From Eopsaltria australis (lineage: Eukaryota; Chordata; Aves; Passeriformes; Petroicidae): 64,000 nucleotides of DNA. Positions 24,686-34,700 of the stretch are shown here, piece after piece; within the stretch, counting starts at the first letter, position 1; each line of letters starts with the position of its first letter. Made by a program: the position numbers and the translations under genes. Location of the stretch: NCBI GenBank assembly GCA_034509425.1, contig JAVTVJ010000777.1:310001-374000 (forward strand). The letters run 5' to 3'. The notes under the pieces are model-generated. The model was not told the DNA's origin. It did not search any database and saw only the letters and a list, made by a program, of their open reading frames with translations.

Positions 24686-25612
24686 TGTTGGAGTTTGGAT
24701 CTAGTTTTTTTTTTGTTTTTTCCTCAGAAATTTTTCTCCCATGGGTTGCTAATGACTGGGCTAATGCCTGAGTACTTAAGAGAACAAAGCACAGGGCTAG
24801 AGCCTTTCTCCTTGGCAGGGTGGGGCAGAATCGCTCTCATGGAAGCAGGGCTTGATAACTCGAAATTTTGGAGACTGAAAAAAGCAAGGGCAGGGGGGAG
24901 ATCACTTGCTCTTGCTCGGGACCCTCGGAGCTGGACGTTCGGAGCTGCCGTCTGTGGAACCCACGGCCACTGAGAAGTCAACACGGAGCTGCCGGTCTGT
25001 CTGCTGTGAGTTTTTGCCTCTACCCCCATCGGGAGCCGACCTGCCTGCCACCAGCCTGCCTCTCCCCCGCTCCTCCACGCTGCTCCGAGATTTTTTGCTA
25101 CACTGTAACTGGGCTCCCCCTACACACCGGGGCCTCCTGCTGTCCCAGCTTGCTGTGTCCGGGGATCCTGCTGTTGCACTGACACCAGCTGCCCCTCCCG
25201 AGGGTCTGTGGAGCAAGGGCTCTCCTCCATCCCTCCGTGCTTCGGGCAGCCGCCATTGCCGTGTGCTACCTGAGCTCACGCCGGAGCGCCCCCTGCAGGC
25301 ACCGGGGAATCACCGCACCCAGAGCGCCCCTGCAGGCTGTGACTGGAACTGCACCAAAGGGAAAAGGTGCCTGAAGCCGAGCAGGCTGCCCCTGGGTTTC
25401 TGGTTCTGTTTGTGGTTAATGCCATAGTTGTTGTTATTTGTTAGCTTTGTTTTAGATAGTAGTAAAGAACTGTTATTCCTATTCCCATATCTTTGCCTGA
25501 GAGCCTCTTGATTTCAAATTTATAGTAATTCGGAGGGAGCAGGGTTACAGTTTCCCCTTCCAAGGGAAGCTTCTGCCTTCCTTAACAGACACCTGTCTTT
25601 CAAACCAAGACA
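24686..25612 (+). mobile_element. Solo LTR, ERVL-like, plus strand
   Basis: A 927-bp element starting TGTTGGAG and ending CTTTCAAACCAAGACA, with perfect 5-bp duplications GGGGC. Its central part is CpG-rich. A variant poly(A) signal AGTAAA lies at 25461-25466, followed by the avian LTR tail ATCTTTGCCTGAGAGCC and a TAATTCGGAGGGAGCAGG segment. A donor-like CTGTGAGT lies near 25007-25012. A 173-codon open frame at 24906-25427 lies wholly inside the LTR, has GC-driven composition and no domain, and is not a gene. Confidence 0.92.
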
Positions 25613-25617
25613 GGGGC
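25613..25617. repeat. Target-site duplication GGGGC, right copy
   Basis: Exact match to 24681-24685. Confidence 0.85.
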
Positions 25618-28600
25618 TCACAGCTTCTGTCCGGAATGTTGATATCCACAGCTGCCTCTGCTCCCTGAAGGAGCTGAGCTTTGGAGGATGGCAATCCACA
25701 GCACAGCTAAGGATGTAGGAAGAAGTGTCTGGCGAAGGACCTCATGAAGCTGAAGCATGAAATGTATGCAGTGCTTCCAAGCAGTCAATTTCAATTTTAA
25801 TTTTATGTTTCTTTATACAGCTCTTGCTCTCACTACCCCACTGCCTTGTCCCAGTGCACAACTCCCTCTCTCGATTCTTCTCAGACATACGTTGCTTCTC
25901 CTTTCCTAGCAAAGACATCAGAGTTCTCTGAATAACTTCCTTCGCTCTTAATATGTAAATTATGCATATATATTTTTTTATTATTATAAACACCTACAGA
26001 AGTTGGGATAAATAAGGCACCTTTTAACATTTTTATTAAAGCATTTTGAGAAGTATTCAGGATTAATGCGTACTAGCAAAGTTCTACCCTAATTCATTCA
26101 TGTCACTCAAGTGTAGGTACAACCGCGAATAGGCACTGATCTGTAACTCACGTAATTATAATGTCATCTTGACAGAACTTGCTAGCTAATTTATGGAGTA
26201 GCAAGAATAAAACAATTTCATTGTAGTTAAACTGATTAGCTTTAGCAAGTTTAACTAAGACTGATTTAAATAGTATGACACAAACTGGTTGCAAAAAAAA
26301 TGGAATTTTATGCCTTCCCCTTCCTTTCTTATTTAACCTGACAGTCTACATTGATATTTTTTTTTCTGTTTGAAAGTAGAAGCAACTGCACAACTGTCAA
26401 TTAGCAGCAAAAATTATTTCATACCACCCACAGCCCTTTCTGCAAAGCTTGCAGACTGTGTTCATACGGAAATAAATGTATAGCAGTGAATGAATTATAT
26501 ACAGTTCTTCAAAGATTACTAATTGAGAGAGAATTATAGGTGTTAAAACATGGAAGAAAATGAATAAAGCTCTTTGGATGCTTTAAAATATCTCACTGTA
26601 GGTGCAGTAATTTTGAACACAATTCCATAGTATAGAAAAACATAAAAATAACATTTGGAAAGCATTCCAGCAGCAATTTGGTCCTTAAACACCATATGGA
26701 CAAGTAACTAATCCTATACACAATGAGATGATTCAGTGGCATAATCCACAGAAGAATTTCCATATGGCATTCTCAGTGTTCTTCAACACATCCTTTACCA
26801 TCTCCAGCCCATGCTTATGAAAGGCTGGCAGATGCACTGCTGCTACTGAAGCCTGAGTTGAAAAGCAAAATGAATATCCATTTTATCTGTATCCAAAGGC
26901 ACAGATGACACATGGATGTGTCATCACTTGCTAAATGCTGTTATTTGTCCTCTTGCATGGTGAGCCAAGGCCAGCAAGAAGAGAGGATTTCAACTGGCAT
27001 AAATACAGCCCATATCTGCTATGTTACAGGTGTGTCAGGCTTGAGTTTAGATCCAGACTTAGATCATTAGGATGGCTGAAGCATTTGACTGGACTGAACA
27101 TGATTCCATTTGAAACACTCTTATCCCACACTCCCAAACTTCAGGATCTGCCAGTGTCATTTCCCTCATTTCCAACTTCTCAATCTGAAAATCAGCTTTG
27201 TTTTTCTTCTATCAATCCCTAAATGTTATTCTAGAAATAATTTTCAAATTATCTGTTCAATTAGAGGGTCAATGAAAGTGCTCCAGATGCTTTCTAGCAA
27301 CCCTGGCCCTCATGCAGTGGTCTTGAAGGCAGCAAATTGATACGGATCTATTAATACAAATTTTCATTATAAAGAGTACACAGCACAGAGACTGCAGAGC
27401 ATACAAAGCAGCATAGAGAGCAAAAAGCATCTGGCCAAATAGCAGATATGTATCTTGGTGACTTCTTTGGGCATTATTTTTAGCATCACCTTCTTTAGCA
27501 TGGAAGGACATAGTAATTACACTTCACTGGTGAAGTTCCTCCCTGCCAAAGAGAATGAATGGTCTTGATGCTCCCATCAGTCCACAACCTGGTTTTAAAT
27601 TATCAATTTCATAAATTCAGTTACCAAGAAGTGTATTTTACTTCACTCAGCATTCTCATTTGAAAAGAAGCAGACACGGCTCTAATCCTGTAACTGATTT
27701 CAGAAGCTTAAAATTTAGACTGACAGGTAACTTTAGTTTCAGGTGGTTTGCTCTGCTGGGAAAAGTTATGCAATGTCAAGCAGAGCCAGATTTCTTATGG
27801 TACCTTTATAAACATCAAAACTGTCTCTGAGCAAACATGAGATCCATTTCAAATTCCTTTCTAAAACAATAGAACAGTTTCTCAACTTGCACTCACTGAT
27901 GATGACAGAATCTTACGTACTTCTTTATTACCTTCACAGCAAATTTTAATTAATGAATTACTCTTCAATTATTTCATCACTTTTAGTTGACTATCCTTCC
28001 AGACTTGATGTGTGCAACAATAATTATTTGCCTGTGGCAAGATTTTCTGAACTCTAATATGCACCACATGTTCAATTTGCTCAAAATTAATTGCAGACAT
28101 TGTATTTGGCATTAATGTATGTCTTTAATTTGCTTTAATTTCACATCTGTGTTACTTTATATACAGCATTCTTTATCAGCATAAATGCACACTGCTTCTG
28201 ATGTGTGTAACAGCAGCCACCAAACCCACTTTTCATACTAACAATCTTCCTTTTAACATAAATTGAGTTTCCTGGGTTAAAAAAAATAGTAATTTGAAAA
28301 TAATCTTTCTTATTCATTATTAGTCATTTGGAAAATCAGATGGAAAATGCTGGCTGAGATGTAACAGAGAAAATATAAAGTCACTAAGCTTTGCCTGAAC
28401 AAGAATGTTTGCCTGTTTAAGAAAAAAATCTTTTTGAAAGAGGCTTTGTTGTGGAAATCCATCCTTAGCCTGAAGCAACAGGCAACAGCCTCACTTACTA
28501 GCTAGCAGCTTGTCAGGGACAGCCCCAGGACTGGTCCCACTGTTCCTCTCAGTTTGCCTGGGAAAACATCTGAGGCAGCTCTAAAGCCTTGCCTTGGTTC

Positions 28601-30654
28601 CAACCTGGAGATGAAACCGAACAAGCCCCAGGACCCAAAACCAATTCAACACGTGCTAGGAATCTGGCACTGGCTTATCATGCAGGTATCTAGTCGTTGA
28701 TATACAGATTAGGCAAATTAATGCTAATTAAAGTAAGTTCACAAGTGTTGTAAGCACCTTTCCAATTGCAAGGTGTAGATATCTGAGAATTACAGCAAAG
28801 CAACACTGCACATCTCAAATGAGATAAAATAACATTTAAATATAGGACACTATTTTCAGTCCACTAAGTACTCTGCCGAAACACACAGAGATTTGCGACA
28901 TTGACAATTTGGATTTAAGAAAAGTGTGGCATCATTTTACTTTCTGAGAGGATCTTCATCATGGCAGATCTCTTTCAGTAGAATGTGTTTTTAGACCAAT
29001 AACTCAGACAATGACTACATCAGAATCTTCACCTATTGGTGAAGGGAGACTTCAACAGAAACTACGGAGTAGCATTCTGCAATTTTTAGGATAGGAAGGC
29101 AGGATCAAATGCTAGTCAGCACGAAATATAATTAAGTAATTATTCAAGGTAATACAAAAAGTGTAGCTGAATGAGCTGACATTATTATATTCTAGACAAC
29201 AGGCAATAACAGCATACAGAATAAAGTATTCCTTTTCCCTTTGCAGTTGACAGAAGCAGAAAAAAACCAACATAACACTTGAAGAACGGTTTCTGTCCTA
29301 TCACCAGACTTTAAAATTACGCTGTCAGCATATTTGTAGCAAGCTGCTTTACACTGAGGCGTTTAATTATTTCAAGTCCCAGAATTCCACTTCTCATTCT
29401 TAAATACTGGGTAAGAATCAATTTCAAATGGATGCTGCTTTGAAAAGGCCGATGCACATGGTTTAACTGGAAAACAGTAGCCTGCGGATTCAACATCCAA
29501 ACTCCCAAGGACCAAAGTCTTTGCTTTCTAGAACAATTATTTTAAACTTCATACTGCCCTTACAGAGAGCCAAATTTTAGAAGCTTATATTATTTCAAAG
29601 TTCAGTTTGCTGCTTTAAAGCGAAGGAAACACCACTTTCAGTGGTCTCAAATATTTCATCTGGAACTGAGGAGGTGACTTAGAGCGACAGACCTACCCGC
29701 ATCTGTTCCCTGCCTGTTTGCTTGGGGGACAAATTACTGTTGCTAATGACTTGGCATGTAAGTGGCACTCAGGGGAAGTGGGATGCACAGCAGTTCAACC
29801 TCAGCCAAAATCAAGACAAATTAAACCACTTAGCATTACTGAGGAAAATGCATCTAAACTGTTCAGGCCCCTGACATATTCAGAGAAACTAAACTAGCCC
29901 ACAAAGTCAGCCGTCAGGCTGATTTTCCTTTGGGATCTGCTGCCGCCTCGTGGGCTCGCCGTGAATTTTAAGTCCCAGAAGCTAACCTTGGATTGTGGGG
30001 GGAAAGCCCAGCTATTTAACTGACATGTAACCTCACTTACATACCAGCATCATTTCTGTCCTGGTGCAGAAAGATTTTGGTGTAATCAGGTTACAGTTGA
30101 GACTTTTTACTTTCTTGAATTCACGATTACAGCAATGAAAGATTTCAAATTAAAATACAACTAAATGTACTGTTATTTTTCATGGCTTTCCTGGAAAAAG
30201 AAGTAACACAGTTTAATGATTCTATACTGATGGAGAGAGAGAGAGAAAACTTTCTCAACTTACTGATCTCCTGTTATTGCCTTCGTTTGTTTTTTGAACC
30301 ATTTATACCTTGATATTGGATTTAAAGGGTTCCTACAGATTCTCCAGGCTATATAAGACCATGGAGTTATTAATAGCTTGGTAGCTTGTCTTTGGAGAAG
30401 GAGGTTGGCTGGGATATTAGATTTGAGAAAGGAAAAGCAGTTTGTGGGACACTGAATTCTATGGGTTCTTAATATTTTTGCTGTTTTACTATTGCTGGAA
30501 AATCTGATAATGGATTGCTAAGGTGCTCATCCAAAAAGCCTGGAGTTGTCAGAAGCTGATCCGTTCACCTTGGAATGACCAAAGCAAAATGATCACAAGC
30601 TATGAAATAAGCAGTAACTTAAGTTCATTTGCTTACATTTCAAATCCCTTTAAT

Positions 30655-30658
<4 letters not shown>
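25618..30658. other. Repeat-poor intergenic DNA upstream of RECK
   Basis: Five kilobases with no recognised transposon, exon or RNA gene. It is AT-rich, especially 27,900-28,200. A short GA run lies near 30,232-30,245. The absence of repeats, compared with the LTR-dense DNA to the left, makes this a reasonable place to look for conserved distal regulatory elements of RECK, but nothing specific can be claimed. Confidence 0.4.
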
Positions 30659-30701
<43 letters not shown>

Positions 30702-30704
30702 GGG
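30659..30704. repeat. A35 followed directly by G11
   Basis: An uninterrupted run of 35 A joins an uninterrupted run of 11 G. No poly(A) signal precedes it, and no retrogene or LINE body was recognised to the left. It is either a compound mononucleotide repeat or a sequencing/assembly artefact at a homopolymer. Confidence 0.95.
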
Positions 30705-31008
30705 CATAGTTTGATCTCTACATGGAAAATAAACTGCAGTGGTGGCCCTACTGTACACGGGTCTCTTCAGACCTGATATCTGAGTTGTACACCCTGTGGA
30801 CTGAATCTGACACCGATGATGGATCAGCATCGAGGTGTATCCATGATAGCCTCCTCACCTCTGCACTTTGGGGGCCTCCTCCCGGCCCCAGGCATCGTTC
30901 CTCTTCGTAGCCCTTGCTTGGAGCCAGTAAGGCCATTTCTCCCTCACAGTCACTGGATAGACAAAGTAATTCCAAGCAGAAAACATGGTTATAAAGTTGC
31001 CTTACAAT
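30705..31008. other. Unassigned GC-richer sequence
   Basis: About 300 bases between the A/G tract and a CR1 fragment. They are richer in GC than the preceding DNA. Open frames on both strands are short and have no features. Nothing supportable. Confidence 0.35.
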
Positions 31009-31325
31009 CATAGAAATCACAGAATGGTTTGGGTTGGAAAGGACCTTAAAGACCGTCTTGTTGCAACCCCCTTGCCCCTGGGCCCCTCCCACCAGACCTA
31101 GTTGCTCAGAGCCCCATCCAAACTGGCCTTGAACACCGCCAGGGATGGGGCATCTCTGGGAACCTGCTCCAGTAACTCACCACCCTCTGACTAATGAGTT
31201 TCTTACGAATATCTAATCTAAATATCTCCTCTTCCCTATTTCCCTTTGTCCTGTCACTATCTGCCTGGGTAAGAAGTCACTCTCCCTCCTCTTCATATGA
31301 CCCCTTCAAGTACTGTAAGGCTGCG
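31009..31325 (-). mobile_element. CR1 LINE 3' fragment, minus strand, next to the RECK promoter
   Basis: On plus it starts CATAGAAATCACAGAATGG (inverted CR1 octamers), then TTTGGGTTGGAAAGGACCTT, and runs through the CR1 3' UTR into ORF2-derived sequence. The right end is approximate. It lies only about 120 bases left of the RECK CpG island and is oriented away from the gene. Confidence 0.93.
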
Positions 31326-31555
31326 GCCAATGCTCTAAAAGTGATGTGCAGAATTATGTTAATAATTCAAATACTATATATAAATAGAAATAAACTAATT
31401 TAACCGATTCTGTGCCCCCTTCTCCTTCCCTCTTAGTCCGCTTTTCAAACCGAGCCCGAGTCCACAGCGCCCCGTGTCCGGCGCCCCCCTGCGCTCGGCC
31501 CCTGCTGGAATGTCCGCAGCGGCCGGGCGGGGGCGGGGCCTGCGAGGCGGGGCAG

Positions 31556-31591
31556 CCAATGGGGCGTGGCCAGGCGGGCGGCTCAGCCAAT
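31556..31591 (+). promoter_or_regulatory. Paired CCAAT boxes
   Basis: CCAAT occurs at 31556-31560 and 31587-31591. The copies are 31 bases apart start to start, each followed by GG or GGA, with GC boxes between. The spacing is about three helical turns, typical of cooperating NF-Y sites. They lie 130-160 bases upstream of the RECK ATG. Confidence 0.65.
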
Positions 31592-31719
31592 GGACGCGGC
31601 GGGGGGCGGTGCGGGGCCGGAGGGAGGGGGCGCTGCCGGCGGCAGATCCCGCCCGTCCGTCTGTCCGTGCGGCGGGCGGGGGTCGCAGGGCGGGGTCGGC
31701 GCGGGTTCGAGACCCGGCT

Positions 31720-31798
31720 ATGGCGGCGGCGGGTGCTCGGTGGCCGTGGGCCCTGCTGTGCTTGGCGGCGGCTCCGCTGCTGTGCCCTGCGGCGGGCG
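31720..31798 (+). CDS. RECK: RECK exon 1, signal peptide
   Basis: ATG at 31720 is chosen because it opens a hydrophobic leader ([15 protein letters not shown], then [11 protein letters not shown]) and has a strong Kozak context (G at -3, G at +4). The donor is GTGAGT at 31799 and splice phase is 1. An upstream in-frame ATG at 31510 exists but lies before the CCAAT boxes. The leader itself shows little residue identity with the mammalian one, as is usual for signal peptides. Confidence 0.93.
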
Positions 31799-34700
31799 GT
31801 GAGTAGCGACCGCGGGGGAGGCAGTGGGGGGAGGTGTCTCGCGGGTCCCTCTCTTCAACATGGCGCAGGGGCGGCGTCGCCCGCGGGGATGCGGCGCCGC
31901 GGGGCTCTCCCGTCCGGCCGCGGTCGGGGCGGCATGCGGAACCGGGGGAGAGGGGGGACGCCGCCCCGCACCTGCCCCGCACCCGGGAAGCGGCAGCGGC
32001 GCCTTCCCGGTGTCGGGCCGGGCCGGTGCCTGCACGGCTCCCTGGGGAGGGAGAGCGCCCGCCGGGATCCCTGCGGCGGGGACCGGAGCCGGGGAGAGGC
32101 ACTTCCAGGGCGGCCGGATCTCCGGCATCCTGCCCGGCAGCGTGACGGGCACAGACCTCCTCGCCTATCCCGGCGGGTTCCGCGTCTCGGGGCCGGGACG
32201 TGTGCCTTCGGCTGTCGCGCTGCCTGCGGGTGAATTCCCAGGACTGTGTCTTGAAATGGTCCAAATGGTTAAAACCTGACGCCTGGGTTACCATATGCAA
32301 TGTCAAAACAGGCTGTGTGTTCAGGGCTCGTAAGTCCTTGTTTTCAGTAGAAGAGGGATACCGAACGAGGTATTGAGCATTTTTAAAAGTGCAGGCAAGG
32401 CGTTTAATAAAGAGAAGGATAGCGTAAAAATAGCTCCTCGCATTAAAGTTGTGAGAGCAGATGTCTTGACAATGTGTGCTCGAAGCCCAGTATGCCAGTC
32501 ATGTCCAGGTTTCCCAGAGGATGGATGCTCCATTCCTGGATGTGCTCAAACCAGGCTGGATGGGACAATCTGGTCTAGCGGAAGATTCCCCTGCCCATGG
32601 CAGGGGGCTTGGAGCTAGGTGATCTTTAAGGCCTCTTCCAACCCAAAGCATTCTAGGAATCTGTGTGTCTGTAACTTCTTGACAGAACCAAAAAAGAGTG
32701 ATGGAAAAAGTAGGCTGCACAAGACAGATATTGGAAAATGCCTTGTAATAAATAGAGAACATTTTTGTCATAGGAATGGAAACTACAAAACAAGTAATAC
32801 TTTAAAGCAGAAAACTGCAGTCAGTAAGGCATTTATGGGCATTTCATTGTTGTTCTGTAGTTTTGGTTTCTATTGAGGCTTGGTTTTAGGAGGAAGGCAG
32901 TAAAAGGCTAGTGGAATGAAATATGACATTCTCTGGCCCAGCTTTCCGTTGATAAACTTGCTGGTACTGCAAGAAATTTATGCCCAAATTCCTTCTTGAT
33001 AGTTCAGTCAAAATCTGTTTAGTGAGTATTGTGAAAAAGACTTTTTTGTTGTTGTACCAGTGTGATACCTAGTTCAGATGCAGCTCAGCAGAAATCTGTA
33101 ATCACTAAATGATCCTGTGTGTGGAAGTAAAAGCTTCGAAGAGCACCTCTGTCTGTTTTCTAAAACATTGGTCCAAGCAGAGGAAAGTGAGGATGAAAAT
33201 GGGCATCAAGGCACTATTCAATTCATTTTATATTGGCCAAGCTTAACCATGAATGAACAAAATATTTGAATGGTAGGGGGTACAAAGCACAGGAGAGTAT
33301 AATGCTAAAAATGCTGCTTTAAGCTTCAGTGTTTCATGACTTCTCAGTGCTTCAGTTCTCTTTTTTTTTTTAAACTCTTGATGTGTTCATATCTGTGTTT
33401 GCTCTAGGACTTCCATCCAGTCAGGCAAATCCAGTCTAAATCATCCACCACTAGTGAAACATTTTACGGTTTTGTTCCAAGTTTTTTAGAGCACAGGGTT
33501 CTATGAGCAGCTATGTGAAAAGAGGTCCCTGCTCTGATTTCCTTCACAACCTGTTCCTAACTGATTCTTGCACTTTCCAGATACTGTGAGATGATTCAAT
33601 CTACAAAGGCACATATTCTCTACAGAGATTTTTGGTGGGTTTTTTTGTTTACTTTTTCATATTTATTCTAAGTTTCCCCTGAGTTAATAAATTGAATTGT
33701 CTCATGAAGGAATTTACCGTGTGCCAAGCTAGTGCAAGTTAAGTAGCAGAAATAGGACTAGAGGCAGAAAGGGAGTGAGGTCTCATTTTGGTGGCAGTGA
33801 GTGTTCAGAGGTAACTGTGAGACTTCTTGTAAAGATCTGCATCATTTTCAGAACAAAAATTTCTCTAGTTCATTTTTTGCCTTCTGGGAAGGAAAGTTTC
33901 CCACGGTCATCTGTGAGCCATAATATTGTCCTGATAGAACATCAAGTGTGTACTTGTGTTCAGAAGTGATGGTTAAGTGTTTCAAATCTTTTAAATGTCT
34001 TTTTTCATCTCCCTGCTTTTCCACAGGCTTGTCATGTTGTTACCATGCAAAGGACAATTTAATGTGCCGTGATGTCTGTGAACAGGTAAGCTTGTTTCAA
34101 ATTTATTCCATCAGATTTGAAATTGTGCCTTTAGACAATGATGTAGCAACATTAAGGTTGTAAACCAATGATCGTCTGTCTAGATGCTATGTGTGAATTG
34201 TGAGATGTAATGTTAATGAAATGAGAAATTAGAAGCTTTAAAACCATAGTCCTCTTTCCTTTTGTAGTGAAAAATGGGTTCTGCTGAAGTTGAGGAGAAA
34301 TAGAAATACCAACCTGAGGCCACAATTGATAAGCACATTGGGAAATGAGAGGGGTGAAGGTATTTTACAGAATTTGTGACTCTTTTGTGTTTCTAAGTTT
34401 TGGGGAGTTCAAACTGAAGAACAAGAGGCAGATATTATTCTTTCTTCCTTCCACTTCTGGTTTGTCCACTAAGCATCTCATGATGATATGTGGCTTTGTG
34501 AATGCAGCAAAAATCTACTCACTTATTCTATTTATAAGGCTGTTTGTTCTGAATTCAAGCTTGGAAAGTATTTTTCCATAACTTATGTTTGGATTTGTAC
34601 CTGTGGGTAGTAATTGTACAGTTTTGTGTGTGTGTAGTTACATATCTTTATCTATGTAAGAATTTGACATCAGTAAAGCTTACATACGTGTAGACAGAAT

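Larger units (their letters stand above)
31440..32240 (+). promoter_or_regulatory. RECK: RECK promoter CpG island
   Basis: A sharp rise to very high GC and CpG content begins near 31440 and fades after about 32240, spanning exon 1. It contains GC boxes (GGGCGGGGCC at 31531-31540; GGGGCGTGGCC at 31561), two CCAAT boxes (31556-31560 and 31587-31591) and no TATA box at a plausible place. This fits a TATA-less, Sp1/NF-Y type promoter. Mammalian RECK promoters are known to be Sp1-dependent and repressed by RAS signalling. The transcription start is not determined but should lie between the CCAAT boxes and the ATG at 31720. Confidence 0.9.

Noticed and set aside
24906..25427. 173-codon open frame, plus strand
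   Set aside because: It lies entirely inside the 24686-25612 solo LTR, is driven by GC-rich composition, and shows no domain or conserved motif. Overlapping open frames exist on the other strand.
1..31400. Possible tRNA, snRNA or microRNA genes
   Set aside because: No cloverleaf with A/B boxes and no recognisable snRNA or known microRNA hairpin was found by eye. A covariance-model search would be decisive and was not possible.
31395..32306. 303-codon minus-strand and 273-codon plus-strand open frames over the CpG island
   Set aside because: High GC removes stop codons in every frame. The frames overlap RECK exon 1 and its promoter, have Arg/Pro/Gly-rich composition and no domain.
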